Program-made: the position numbers and the translations under genes | Notes under the pieces: generated by a model | What the model saw: the letters and a program-made list of their open reading frames with translations, nothing else | Told to the model about the DNA's origin: nothing | Database searches by the model: none | DNA from: Chromatocurvus sp964613795 | GTDB lineage: Bacteria > Pseudomonadota > Gammaproteobacteria > Pseudomonadales > Halieaceae | Direction: 5' to 3' | DNA length: 64,000 nucleotides | Assembly (NCBI GenBank): GCA_964613795.1 | Contig: CAZTJR010000001.1 | Coordinates: 124,001-188,000 of the forward strand | Shown here: positions 8,811 to 17,570 of the stretch, one piece after another | Layout: every line of letters begins with the position of its first letter | Position numbering within the stretch: the stretch's first letter is position 1

Positions 8811-10481
8811 ATGTCCCGTGTATTTTCAACCTGGTTGCGCCGGCAGGGAACTGCCCTGGTTGTGCTTGTGGCGCTTTCGCCATTATCCCCCCAGGCCCAG
8901 ACGTTGATTGAAAACGTCCACGGCTACACGATGAAGGGCGGGGAACGCGTGACGTTCACGGCGATGGCATTTGACCGCGGACTCGTGACTGCGATCTATA
9001 CCGATCCGCAGGAGGCTGCGACGGCCACAGTGGCACGGCGCATCGATGGCGCGGGTGCCACGCTGCTGCCAGGATTGATTGATGCCCACGGACACGTGAC
9101 CCGGCACGGTCGACTGCTCGCCTCGGTGGATCTGGCCGGGGTCGCCAGTGAGCAGGCGGCAGCGGCGCAGGTGGCAGATTACCTGCGCACGCAGCCGGGC
9201 GCTGCACGGGTGACCGGTGGCGGCTGGAACCAGGTGCTTTGGCCCGGCAGGCGCTTCCCCCATCGCCGAACGCTCGATGCAATCAGCGAGTCCGTGCCGA
9301 TCGCGCTCAGCCGCGTGGATCGGCATGCCCTCTGGGTGAATAGCGCCGCGCTTGCACTCGCTGATATCGACGGCGATACACCGGATCCGGCTGGCGGCCA
9401 GATAGTGCGCGATGCCGATGGCCAGCCCACGGGCGTGTTGATCGACAACGCCATGCAGCTGGTCCTGGGCGCATTCCCGAGCGAGGCGCCGGCGGTTATC
9501 GCGACTCATCAGTCGCGGGCGCTGCAGGATCTGGCCCGGCTTGGGATTACGGGCGTTCACGACGCCGGCGTCACGGCCGATGAACTGACCGCCTATCGCT
9601 CTCTCCTGGCACGTGCGGCGCTGCCGATACGGGTCTATGCCATGCTGCGCCCCGACAACGACGCGCTGCTGGCAGAGGGTCCGCATGTCGACCGCAGCGG
9701 CATGCTGGCGGCGCAGAGCGTGAAGATTTCCAGCGACGGAGCCCTTGGCTCGCGCGGTGCGGCGCTCGAAGAGGATTATGCCGACGAGCCTGGCCATCGC
9801 GGTCTGCTGCTGCTGGAGGAGAGGGTGCTCGCAGAGACAATGCGCCGTGCAGCCCGGGCCGGATTCCAGGTGAATACGCACGCGATTGGAGATCGTGCGA
9901 ATCGACTGGTGCTTGACGTGCTGGAGCAGATGCGGACGGAGGACGGGGACGCCGGGCTGCGCCACCGGGTGGAGCACGCACAGATACTGCGCCCGCAGGA
10001 TCTGCAGCGTTTCGCGGCGCTGGGCGTTATTGCCTCGATACAGCCCACTCACGCCACCAGCGACATGAATATGGCGGCGGACCGGCTGGGAGACGAGCGC
10101 CTGGAAGCAGCCTATGCCTGGCAGTCATTGCTCGAGAGTGGTGCGCGCCTGGCGGGCGGCTCGGATTTTCCGGTAGAGCATCCCAACCCGTTCTACGGTC
10201 TGTACTCGGCGGTCACGCGACAGGATCAGGCGGATGAGCCTCCCGGTGGCTGGCTGCCGACGCAGAAGATGACCCGCGATGCAGCGCTCGCGCTGTTTAC
10301 GGAAGGCGCGGCCTTCGCTGGACATGCCGAAGACAGGGTCGGGAGACTGCTGCCCGGTTATGCCGCGGACTTCATTCTGGTGCGGGATGATTATTTCCAG
10401 ATACCGCAAGCCGATATCTGGAAGAACCAGGTGCTGTCTACCTGGGTAGCTGGTGAAAAGGTCTACGACGCCGGCGACTGA
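8811..10481 (+). CDS. secreted amidohydrolase (YtcJ-like)
   Basis: A 556-residue metal-dependent amidohydrolase of the YtcJ-like group. A signal peptide is seen at residues 1-30 (basic start, hydrophobic core, ending PQAQT). The first metal-binding block is LLPGLIDAHGHVTRHG, a later one is RHRVEHAQIL, and the last catalytic acid lies in GGSDFPVEHPNP. These enzymes hydrolyse cyclic or linear amides; the substrate is unknown. AGAGG precedes the ATG. It is divergent from the acyltransferase fusion and its last 19 bp overlap the convergent RidA-like gene, also predicted to be exported; the pair may handle related nitrogen compounds, but this is only neighbourhood evidence. Confidence 0.9.
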   Translation: MSRVFSTWLRRQGTALVVLVALSPLSPQAQTLIENVHGYTMKGGERVTFTAMAFDRGLVTAIYTDPQEAATATVARRIDGAGATLLPGLIDAHGHVTRHGRLLASVDLAGVASEQAAAAQVADYLRTQPGAARVTGGGWNQVLWPGRRFPHRRTLDAISESVPIALSRVDRHALWVNSAALALADIDGDTPDPAGGQIVRDADGQPTGVLIDNAMQLVLGAFPSEAPAVIATHQSRALQDLARLGITGVHDAGVTADELTAYRSLLARAALPIRVYAMLRPDNDALLAEGPHVDRSGMLAAQSVKISSDGALGSRGAALEEDYADEPGHRGLLLLEERVLAETMRRAARAGFQVNTHAIGDRANRLVLDVLEQMRTEDGDAGLRHRVEHAQILRPQDLQRFAALGVIASIQPTHATSDMNMAADRLGDERLEAAYAWQSLLESGARLAGGSDFPVEHPNPFYGLYSAVTRQDQADEPPGGWLPTQKMTRDAALALFTEGAAFAGHAEDRVGRLLPGYAADFILVRDDYFQIPQADIWKNQVLSTWVAGEKVYDAGD

Positions 10482-10945
10482 TCGGCAGCTGCGATGCATT
10501 CCACTTCGACACGGGCGTCCAGGGCCAGGCCATTTGTACCCAGGGCGCTGCGTGCCGGGTACGGCGGCGTGAAATAGCTGCGGTAGATGTCGTTGAACGC
10601 GCCCCATTCCGACATGTCGGCAAGCATTACGGTGCATTTCACCACATTGTCAAAGCCAAGGCCGTAGCGGGCGAGAACGGTGCCGATATTTTCCAGAGTC
10701 TGGCGTGCCTCGTTCTCCATGCCGCCCGGCACCAGTGCCAGCTTGCCGGGGACAACGCCGACCTGCCCCGACAGGTAGTAGGTATCCCCGACGCGAACTG
10801 CCTCGGAGAACGGAACGCCATCCGGCATGATGCCGCTGGCGTTCAGGAAGTCGATATCGGCACGTAGCGGGCTGGCGGCCATGGCTGTCAGGCAGGCGGC
10901 GGCCGCGAAGGATCGCAGGGATTTTCCACGCAGGTTCTCGAGCAT
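10463..10945 (-). CDS. exported RidA/YjgF-family protein
   Basis: A 160-residue RidA-fold protein. Family features are the N-terminal ASGIMPDGVPFSEAVRVGD, the LSGQVG strand, and the central NEARQTLENIGTVL and VVKCTVMLADMSEWGAFNDIY segments. Cytoplasmic RidA deaminates reactive enamines/imines; this one starts with a signal peptide ending SPLRAD, so it should act in the periplasm. The ATG at 10945 is chosen over a GTG at 10969 because GGAG stands 8 nt before it. The usual C-terminal RidA arginine region is altered (YPARSALGTNGLALDARVEVECIA is RidA-like but diverged), so true deaminase activity is uncertain. Confidence 0.9.
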   Translation of the reverse strand: MLENLRGKSLRSFAAAACLTAMAASPLRADIDFLNASGIMPDGVPFSEAVRVGDTYYLSGQVGVVPGKLALVPGGMENEARQTLENIGTVLARYGLGFDNVVKCTVMLADMSEWGAFNDIYRSYFTPPYPARSALGTNGLALDARVEVECIAAADQSPAS

Positions 10946-10993
10946 CTTGCTGTCTCCGTTTTCCGTCACGGTCGTTCCTGCAGATAGTAGACC

Positions 10994-12328
10994 TCAATCA
11001 TTCACTGGCGCTACCCGCAGTATCGCGCCCCGGTCGTGATCGGTCAGCAGATACAGCAGTCCGTCCGGTCCTTCGCGCACTTCCCGTATGCGCTGGCGCA
11101 GACGCAACAACAGCGAATGATGCTCGCGAGGCAGTCCCTCCGCTGTCAGCTCCACGCGATGCAGTTGCGTGCTCTGCAGACCGCCGATCAGCGCGTGCCC
11201 GCGCCACTCTGGGAAGCGGTCGCCGCCATAGATGGCGAGGCCGCCGGGGGCAATGCTCGGATACCAGTACAGGAGCGGCTCTTCCATGCCGGGCGCTGAG
11301 GCGCCGGGGAGTGTAGGGCCCGAGCCGGCGCCGCTGCGTTCGCCGCTGTAGGCGCGGCCATAGGACACCAGCGGCCAGCCGTAATTGCGGCCAGCACGGA
11401 CGATGTTGATCTCGTCGCCACCGTTCGGGCCATGTTCGACTTCCCAGATGTCGCCGGTGCCCGGGTGCACCACGAGGCCGGTGGTGTTGCGCACCCCGAG
11501 GGCGAATATCTCTGGCAGATAGCCAGGCACATTCAGGAAGGGGTTGTCCGCGGGCACCGAGCCATCATCGTTCAGGCGCAGCACCTTGCCGGCGTGGGAA
11601 GTCGGGTCCTGCGCCTCGTCCACGTGGCCAACGCGATTCGTGCCGCCGTGCGCCAGATCATAGCTCGGTGCACCGATGCTCATGTAAACCTTGCCATCCT
11701 TGCCGAAAACGATCCGCGCGGAACTGACGCCACTGGTGGCTGCCCTGGCGATGAAAAGGTCCTCGACATCCTCAAGCCGGTGTGCCCCGTCATAGCGTCC
11801 GCGTGCGAGTACCGACGTGCCGGCGGGTCCTGTCAGTCTGTCCCAGTCGTCGTCGGTTTCGCCAGGCAGGCGTTTGGAGTAGGTGAAGTAGACCCAGCGG
11901 TTGGCGGCGTAGTCGGGGTGCAGTGCCACGTCCATGAGACCTTTGTACGCTGAATTCAGGACGCTGGGGACGCCACTTACCGGCTGCGGATCAAGTGTGA
12001 AGTCCGCGTTCACACGGCGGAGCCGGCCGGGTCGCTCGCTAACCAGCATCGCCCCGTCGGGCAGGAAAGCCAGTGCCCAGGGCCGCTCCAGACCCTTCAG
12101 CGGCGTTACCAGGAGGTTCCGGTCTTTCTCCTCGAGTATCTGCGGTGAATCCGCCAGCATGTCCGGGCCCGAACCCTCCCGGCCCACGGCGCCGTGACGC
12201 GGTGGCGCATCGTCGCCAGGCGGGGGCGTTGCCGCAATGCCTGGCAGGACAAGACAACACAGCAGTATTGCGGAAAGCAGGCGGTATGAGAGCGCATCCG
12301 ACGCGCCGTTAATTGCCAAGTCCTGCAC
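10994..12328 (-). CDS. PQQ-dependent sugar dehydrogenase (soluble glucose/sorbosone dehydrogenase family)
   Basis: A 444-residue six-bladed beta-propeller of the soluble aldose dehydrogenase family (YliI-like). Signature segments are LERPWALAFLPDGAMLVSER, a strand block with LMDVALHPDYAANRWVYF, and EVEHGPNGGDEINIVRAGRN, which carries the PQQ/calcium-site residues. The predicted location is periplasmic, oxidising sugars with PQQ. The frame is open to 12601, which would run into the divergent DUF885 gene. I prefer the GTG at 12328: AGGAG lies about 10 nt upstream and it starts a good signal peptide (core LLSAILLCCLVLPGIAA). No PQQ biosynthesis genes are in the window. Confidence 0.9.
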   Translation of the reverse strand: MQDLAINGASDALSYRLLSAILLCCLVLPGIAATPPPGDDAPPRHGAVGREGSGPDMLADSPQILEEKDRNLLVTPLKGLERPWALAFLPDGAMLVSERPGRLRRVNADFTLDPQPVSGVPSVLNSAYKGLMDVALHPDYAANRWVYFTYSKRLPGETDDDWDRLTGPAGTSVLARGRYDGAHRLEDVEDLFIARAATSGVSSARIVFGKDGKVYMSIGAPSYDLAHGGTNRVGHVDEAQDPTSHAGKVLRLNDDGSVPADNPFLNVPGYLPEIFALGVRNTTGLVVHPGTGDIWEVEHGPNGGDEINIVRAGRNYGWPLVSYGRAYSGERSGAGSGPTLPGASAPGMEEPLLYWYPSIAPGGLAIYGGDRFPEWRGHALIGGLQSTQLHRVELTAEGLPREHHSLLLRLRQRIREVREGPDGLLYLLTDHDRGAILRVAPVND

Positions 12329-12398
12329 GATGAAAACGCTCCTGTTTCGTGGATTTTTCTGCACTGGCACAGGCCCCCGGTGGACCCTGGCCGGGCAG

Positions 12399-12426
12399 CC
12401 TGTCAATGCGGTGAACATTTGACAGG
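12399..12426. promoter_or_regulatory. 8-bp inverted repeat with outward-facing TTGACA boxes
   Basis: CCTGTCAA at 12399-12406 and TTGACAGG at 12419-12426 are exact reverse complements 12 nt apart, in the 177-bp gap between the divergent sugar dehydrogenase and DUF885 genes. Each arm contains a consensus -35 hexamer TTGACA, one facing each way; matching -10 boxes are weak. It may be a divergent operator. Confidence 0.35.
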
Positions 12427-12505
12427 GCCTGCCGCTGGCGGTACAAGTTTCCCTTGAGGACGTTACCGCACATGTGTTCACTATTATAACAAGCAGGGGT
12501 AGATC

Positions 12506-14284
12506 ATGAACCAGACAATGATGGAGCACACCCCAGCGCGGGCTTTGCCGGCGCTGATTACCGGGCTGATGTGGCTGATCTTCACGCTGGCGCCGGCACA
12601 CGCGCAGGACACGCTAAATCCCGAGTTTGAGGCCCTGGTCGACCGTTATCTGATTGAGATAAGAGGTATTGAGGGCCGTGAGCCCAGCGACATGAGTGCG
12701 CAGAGCTTTGCCAGGGATCTTGCCAATCGGCGTGAGATTCTCCAGGCACTGCGCAGTATAGAGCGGAAAAGCCTGAGTTTTGAGCAGGATATCGACTATC
12801 GATTTCTCGAGAGTCTTCTTGTTTCCAGTATTGCTGAAGGCGAGCAGGTGAAACGCTGGCAGCAGAATCCACGCGAATATCTGGAAATCCGCAACCTCAA
12901 TTATCGCCTCGATGCCGACCCGCGACCGCCCGCCATGCGCGCCGCCGAAATGGTGAAGGACTTGCGGCTGCTGCGAGTGCGCATGGCCAACGGCCAGAAT
13001 AACCTGTCGGAGTATATTCCGCGCTGGGTTGAGCTGACGCATCCGATGCTGGATGGTATTCAGGCGATTCTCGAGACCCAGGTGCCGGCATTTGCCGAGC
13101 GTGCACCAGTGCAGAAAGCGGCGTTGCTAGACGAGAACGAGAAGACGCTCGCGGCGGTCGCCGATTTTCGCGATTTCCTGAACAACGACTTGCCGGACAA
13201 GCCGACCGGAGACTGGCGCATCGGCGCCGAGCTGTTCAACAGCATGCTCGAGACGAAGCAGATGTTCACACAGACCATGGACATGCGGCGCATTGCCCGC
13301 GCCCAGGACGGCTTCATGCGCTTGCCGGATTACCACGACTGGGGCTGGCGCCAGTTCGGTATTGTCGAGAAACAGCTGGAGGTACAGGCGCGCAAGATCG
13401 ATCCGGACAAGAGCTGGCTGGATATTATCAAGGAGACCAAGCAAGACCATCCCAGCGCGGAGAATCTTGTCTTCGCGCACCATGAGGCGACGCGTCAATC
13501 CCGGGAATGGGTTATCGAGCAGGATCTGGTCTCTATCCCCTGGAATGATGACGACGCGATCATGGTGGCAGCCGCGCCCAACCAGTGGATGACTCAGTGG
13601 TGGGGCTGGGGCCCCGGCGTACCCGCCGGCTCTGACTCGCGCAAGGCGGCATGGACGGTGATTCCGGTGAATCCCGACTGGCCCCTGGACGTTCAGGAAG
13701 CGAATCTCAGCGAGAAGGATTACAGCTTCATGTACGCGATCGCCACGCATGAAGTGTACCCTGGCCACCACCTGCAGCGGCTTTATCAGAACGAAAATCC
13801 ACGGAAACTGCGTGTCTATGAGAGCAGCTATTCCAATCAGGCGTGGTGCTACTACATTGAATGGGAGCTGACGCCCAACTATGGCTTCTATCCGCCGGAC
13901 AAACAGGAGCTCTACACGCTGGAAATGCTGCGCCTGAAGCTGTGGCGCATGGGCCGCGTCATTATCGATTCGGGGCTGCACACCGGGCGCATGAGTTACG
14001 ACGAGGCGTTGGAGCTGGAGACCGACCGCATCGGGTTTGTGCGCCAGGGCGGCCAGATCAACATCGATACCATCACGGAGATTGGCGGCTATATGTCGCC
14101 TGCCACGCTCGGTTACTTCGAGTGGATGCTGCTGCGCGAGGACTATTTCAAGAAGATGCGCGAACTCGACCAGAAAGGCGAGTTGAAGGACTTCCATGAT
14201 CGCGTCTACCGGATTGGCTTCCTGCCGGTCACGCTGGTGCGGGAGTCACTGATGCACGAACTGGAGCAGGAATTCAGGCCCTAA
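12506..14284 (+). CDS. DUF885 family metallopeptidase-like protein (secreted)
   Basis: A 592-residue member of the DUF885 family, which is peptidase-like and zinc-binding by motif. The signal peptide covers residues ~1-34 (core ALITGLMWLIFTLAPAHA, ending AQD). The family metal motif is complete: H415-E416-V-Y-P-G-H421-H-L-Q424, followed by an acidic helix NQAWCYYIEWE. Its role is probably cleavage of short peptides in the periplasm. The SD is modest (CAGGGG). It is monocistronic, ending just before a palindrome at 14287-14300. Two relatives lie at 39339 and 53114; this copy and the 39339 copy keep the HE...GH site, while the 53114 copy does not. Confidence 0.9.
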   Translation: MNQTMMEHTPARALPALITGLMWLIFTLAPAHAQDTLNPEFEALVDRYLIEIRGIEGREPSDMSAQSFARDLANRREILQALRSIERKSLSFEQDIDYRFLESLLVSSIAEGEQVKRWQQNPREYLEIRNLNYRLDADPRPPAMRAAEMVKDLRLLRVRMANGQNNLSEYIPRWVELTHPMLDGIQAILETQVPAFAERAPVQKAALLDENEKTLAAVADFRDFLNNDLPDKPTGDWRIGAELFNSMLETKQMFTQTMDMRRIARAQDGFMRLPDYHDWGWRQFGIVEKQLEVQARKIDPDKSWLDIIKETKQDHPSAENLVFAHHEATRQSREWVIEQDLVSIPWNDDDAIMVAAAPNQWMTQWWGWGPGVPAGSDSRKAAWTVIPVNPDWPLDVQEANLSEKDYSFMYAIATHEVYPGHHLQRLYQNENPRKLRVYESSYSNQAWCYYIEWELTPNYGFYPPDKQELYTLEMLRLKLWRMGRVIIDSGLHTGRMSYDEALELETDRIGFVRQGGQINIDTITEIGGYMSPATLGYFEWMLLREDYFKKMRELDQKGELKDFHDRVYRIGFLPVTLVRESLMHELEQEFRP

Positions 14285-14286
14285 AG

Positions 14287-14345
14287 GGCCACGCGTGGCC
14301 AGCTGAGTTGCCGGCTCGGTGGCGGACGCCGCAATACTGTCCGCC
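14287..14345 (+). terminator. two hairpins after the DUF885 stop (possible terminator)
   Basis: GGCCACGCGTGGCC at 14287-14300 is a perfect palindrome three bases after the stop. GGCGGAC at 14321-14327 pairs with GTCCGCC at 14339-14345. Neither has a T-run, so intrinsic termination is uncertain. Confidence 0.4.
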
Positions 14346-14358
14346 GCCGCGTAATGCA

Positions 14359-14386
14359 TTGAGAAAATCCGAAGGTCTGCAATAAT
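14359..14386 (+). promoter_or_regulatory. promoter candidate for the polyamine-type ABC operon
   Basis: A -35 box TTGAGA at 14359-14364 is followed after 16 bp by a -10 box AATAAT at 14381-14386. It lies upstream of the four-gene ABC operon and downstream of the DUF885 hairpins. It would give a leader of about 80 nt. Confidence 0.5.
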
Positions 14387-14472
14387 GTGCGCGCTTTTCA
14401 GGACGCCGTACAGGGCGCCCACTCGCTGGATGCAGAAGCCGGCGCACTCATGAACCACGGTACGAGGTAGCT

Positions 14473-15669
14473 ATGTCCGACGATTCGCTTTTGCACTCTC
14501 TCGCCGCGCGCAACCCGGTGCAGGGTGCCATGCAGCACTCGGCAAGTCGGCGCCGCTTTCTGCAGGCGATGGCCGCCGGCGCGGCCGCCGCAGCTTCACC
14601 GATGGGTGCACTCGCACAACCCTCCCGACCGCTCTCGCTGCTGACCTGGGATGCCTACGCCGATTCGCGTCTGCTCAGGCTCTGGAAAGAGCAGGGCGGC
14701 GGCAACGTCCGCTACGAAATCCATATTTCCGACCCGACGTCGGTCAACCGTCTGCGCGCGGGTGAAACCACCATCTGGGATTTCATTAACGTGAACAATC
14801 CCTGGGCGCGCAACGAATTGTGGCCTGCGGGGCTGATCCGCTCCCTGCCGCGCGACCGTTTCGAGCCGCTGTACTCGCAGATGACCGACAAGTTCCAGAT
14901 GCCCTATAAGTGGGCGATGAGTGAGGATGGCGAGGATCTGCTCGGCGTTGTACAGCGCTACGAAACCTTCGACTTCGTCGTGAATTCCGATGTGATATCG
15001 CCGCAGCTGGCAAAGGACGAGGGTTGGGACCTGTTCAACAACCCGGATTTTGCCCAGCGTTACGGTATTCTCGCTTACGAGGACTGGAACGTCATGGATA
15101 TCTGCATGGGCGCTGGTATTCACCCCTTCAAGGTCAAGACCGAGGCCGAGGTTGCGATGTTTACCGAGACCTGTCGGCGCTGGATTAATAATGCGGCGTT
15201 CATTACGACGGATTTCGTGCAGCTGAATCTCGCGCTGATGAACCGTGAAATCGACCTGTATTTTACCGGCGGCACCTACACTACGGCCGCTGCACGTCTC
15301 GAAGGTATTGCTGAACTCCACGCCATCACGCCGAACCACGGGCCGGCAGATGGCAAGGGCGGCATCAACTGGATTGAAATCAATTCTGCGGTGGCGAACC
15401 CGAACCCGCACGACAAGGCGCTGGACTTTCTGGAATTCATCACCACGACGGATGCTGCCGAAATCATCGCGCGGGGGAACGGTAATCTGCAGCCGGTCAG
15501 CCAGATGGCTCAGCCCGAACTGATGCGCCGCTTCTCGCGTGACGAGCTCGCGGCGATTCAATGGGACGAGTTTGATGAGCGTATTGGTAACGCGGTGGAA
15601 TTCGATGTAGTGCCCGACTATGACAGGCTGTACGACATTTATTCCGCTGCTCTGCGCGCGCGAGGCTAG
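14473..15669 (+). CDS. PotD-like polyamine ABC substrate-binding protein (Tat signal)
   Basis: A 398-residue periplasmic binding protein of the spermidine/putrescine group. A twin-arginine leader with SRRRFLQAMAAG (residues ~25-36) ends near GALAQPS. The mature part starts with the typical LTWDAYADSRLL strand and contains the hinge-region WNVMDICMGAG and the ligand-side YFTGGTYTTAA. It is the first gene of a tight operon (3 bp before the ATPase gene), so it gives the importer its specificity. Related proteins also bind iron or other cations, so polyamine is likely but not proven. Tat export is uncommon for PotD, which usually carries a Sec signal. Confidence 0.9.
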   Translation: MSDDSLLHSLAARNPVQGAMQHSASRRRFLQAMAAGAAAAASPMGALAQPSRPLSLLTWDAYADSRLLRLWKEQGGGNVRYEIHISDPTSVNRLRAGETTIWDFINVNNPWARNELWPAGLIRSLPRDRFEPLYSQMTDKFQMPYKWAMSEDGEDLLGVVQRYETFDFVVNSDVISPQLAKDEGWDLFNNPDFAQRYGILAYEDWNVMDICMGAGIHPFKVKTEAEVAMFTETCRRWINNAAFITTDFVQLNLALMNREIDLYFTGGTYTTAAARLEGIAELHAITPNHGPADGKGGINWIEINSAVANPNPHDKALDFLEFITTTDAAEIIARGNGNLQPVSQMAQPELMRRFSRDELAAIQWDEFDERIGNAVEFDVVPDYDRLYDIYSAALRARG

Positions 15670-15672
15670 CGC

Positions 15673-16731
15673 ATGGCAACGGTAACACCCGAGGGCGGCA
15701 CGGCCGTGCCGGCACTGTCATTGCAGGAAATTACCCGCCGCTTCGGTGCATTGACGGCCGTCGACGCGGTGACGCTGGATATTGCCGAAGGCGAATTCTT
15801 CACCATCGTAGGTCCATCGGGCAGCGGCAAGTCGACGCTGGTGCGGCTGCTCGCGGGTCTTGAGGTGCCGACCGCCGGGACGCTTCTGCTGCGTGGAGAG
15901 GACATTACCCGACAGCCGGCGAACCAGCGACCCACTGCCATGGTCTTCCAGTCACTGGCGCTGTTTGATCACCGCAGCGTGGGCCAGAACATCGAATTTG
16001 CCATGAAGATGAAGGGCGTGGCACCGCAGGCCCGGCGCGAGCGTGTGCTGGAATTGCTGTCGCTGCTGCGACTGCCCGAGGATTACTACGACCGCGCGGT
16101 TACCCAGTGCTCCGGTGGCGAGCGTCAGCGTGTGGCCATGGCGCGCGCACTGGCGTCCGATCCGGAAATCCTGTTTTTTGACGAACCCCTGTCGGCCCTT
16201 GACTACCGTCTGCGCAAAACCCTGGAAGTGGAGCTGAAAGAGCTACATCAGCGCACGGGCAAGACCTTCATCTATATCACCCACAGCCTGGAGGAGGCCA
16301 TGGTGATGTCAGACCGCATTGCCATCATGCAGGAAGGGCGCTTCGTACAGGTCGGCACGCCACAGGATATTTACCAGCGTCCGCGCAACCGCTTTGTCGC
16401 CGGCTTTATGGGTGAAGTCAATATTCTGGCTATCCGCGGTCGGGGGGAAAGCGCGAAGTTTGCCGGACTCGGCTTGCCTGCGCCCGAGGTTGCAGGCGCC
16501 TACGCCGTGCTGCGCCCTGAGGCGTTACAGGCGGGAGACGGCGGTAGAGTCCGTTTTGATGCCGATGTCGTGCAGCGTCTGATGCTCGGATCGCGTACCC
16601 AGTATCACTTGCGGGTAGGTGATCTCGGGCTGATAGCGGAAATTGGCGCCGGCGTCGGCAACCTGATGGAGCCGGGTCAGCGCGCGCGCTTCAGCTTCGA
16701 CCCCGACGACATCGCCTGGGTTGCCGAATGA
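15673..16731 (+). CDS. PotA-like ABC transporter ATP-binding protein
   Basis: A 352-residue ATPase that powers the importer. Walker A is GPSGSGKST (residues ~46-54), Q-loop VFQSLALFD, signature CSGGERQR (Cys replaces the usual Leu/Met at its first position), Walker B ILFFDEP, and the switch histidine is in YITHSLEEA. The C-terminal ~110 residues form the TOBE regulatory domain typical of PotA/UgpC proteins. It follows the binding protein by 3 bp and its stop overlaps the next start by 4 bp (ATGA), pointing to coupled translation. Confidence 0.95.
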   Translation: MATVTPEGGTAVPALSLQEITRRFGALTAVDAVTLDIAEGEFFTIVGPSGSGKSTLVRLLAGLEVPTAGTLLLRGEDITRQPANQRPTAMVFQSLALFDHRSVGQNIEFAMKMKGVAPQARRERVLELLSLLRLPEDYYDRAVTQCSGGERQRVAMARALASDPEILFFDEPLSALDYRLRKTLEVELKELHQRTGKTFIYITHSLEEAMVMSDRIAIMQEGRFVQVGTPQDIYQRPRNRFVAGFMGEVNILAIRGRGESAKFAGLGLPAPEVAGAYAVLRPEALQAGDGGRVRFDADVVQRLMLGSRTQYHLRVGDLGLIAEIGAGVGNLMEPGQRARFSFDPDDIAWVAE

Positions 16732-17570
16732 GCGTACGTCCCGGTCCCTGGCTGGCCGCGCCCACGGCGCTGTTCCTGCTGGCTTTTTTCGCGATGCCGC
16801 TGCTGATTGTCAGCTGGTACAGTCTGATGCCGCCGCGCACCTTTTCCATGCTGGGCACGCCGACGCTGGCCAATTACGGCGCGGCGTTCTCGGATGGCTA
16901 TGAAAAGCCGCTTCTGTGGTCAATGCTGGGTGCCACCCTGACCACGCTGATCTGTGCCGTGCTGGCCTGGCCAACGGCGAAAATTCTGCATGCGCACGCG
17001 GGGCGTGCCGCCAGCATCATCACCGCACTCATCGCGCTGCCCATTTTCATTTCCGAGAGTGTGCGACTGTTCGGCCTGTCCATGTTCCTGATGCCGCGGG
17101 GCGGCATTCTTGCGGGGTCTCTCAACGCCTGGTTTGATATCCAGATCGGTTCCATCCTGAATACGCGCCTCGCCGCGCTGCTCGGCATGATCTACGTGTA
17201 CTTTCCCTTCATGCTGTTTCCGCTGCTGCTTGGCGTCTCGCTGATCCCGGAGGATCGCCTGGAGGCTGCGCGCGATCTTGGCGCCGGACGCTGGGCCCTG
17301 TTCCGCGAAATCGAGCTGCCGCTGGCGGCTCCCGGCCTGATGATCGGCGCGCTGCTGACCTTCGTGCTCTGTCTGGGCGCCAATGCCGAGGCGGCAATTC
17401 TCGGCGGAAGGGCGGTTACCGTGATCTCGGCGGCTATTGAGCAGCGCTTCAGCTACGCCCAGGACTGGCCGATGGGGGCTGCGCTCACCGTGCTCGTGAT
17501 TCTGGTGACCGCGGCGGTGGTCTGGCCCGTGCTGCGCCGGGTCGACCTGAACCGGATCATCCAGCGATGA
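16728..17570 (+). CDS. PotB-like ABC transporter permease
   Basis: A 280-residue inner-membrane permease with about six transmembrane segments, starting with TALFLLAFFAMPLLIVSWY. The EAA loop that docks to the ATPase is seen as EAARDLGAGRWALFREIELPLAAPG with the sense of E-A-A-x3-G-x9-I-x-L-P. It pairs with the permease encoded immediately downstream. Start and stop each overlap their neighbours by 4 bp (ATGA). Confidence 0.94.
   Translation: MSVRPGPWLAAPTALFLLAFFAMPLLIVSWYSLMPPRTFSMLGTPTLANYGAAFSDGYEKPLLWSMLGATLTTLICAVLAWPTAKILHAHAGRAASIITALIALPIFISESVRLFGLSMFLMPRGGILAGSLNAWFDIQIGSILNTRLAALLGMIYVYFPFMLFPLLLGVSLIPEDRLEAARDLGAGRWALFREIELPLAAPGLMIGALLTFVLCLGANAEAAILGGRAVTVISAAIEQRFSYAQDWPMGAALTVLVILVTAAVVWPVLRRVDLNRIIQR

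Noticed and set aside
12329..12601. Upstream extension of the sugar dehydrogenase frame
   Set aside because: It would overlap the divergent DUF885 gene, has no signal-like sequence, and the GTG at 12328 has both an SD and a signal peptide.
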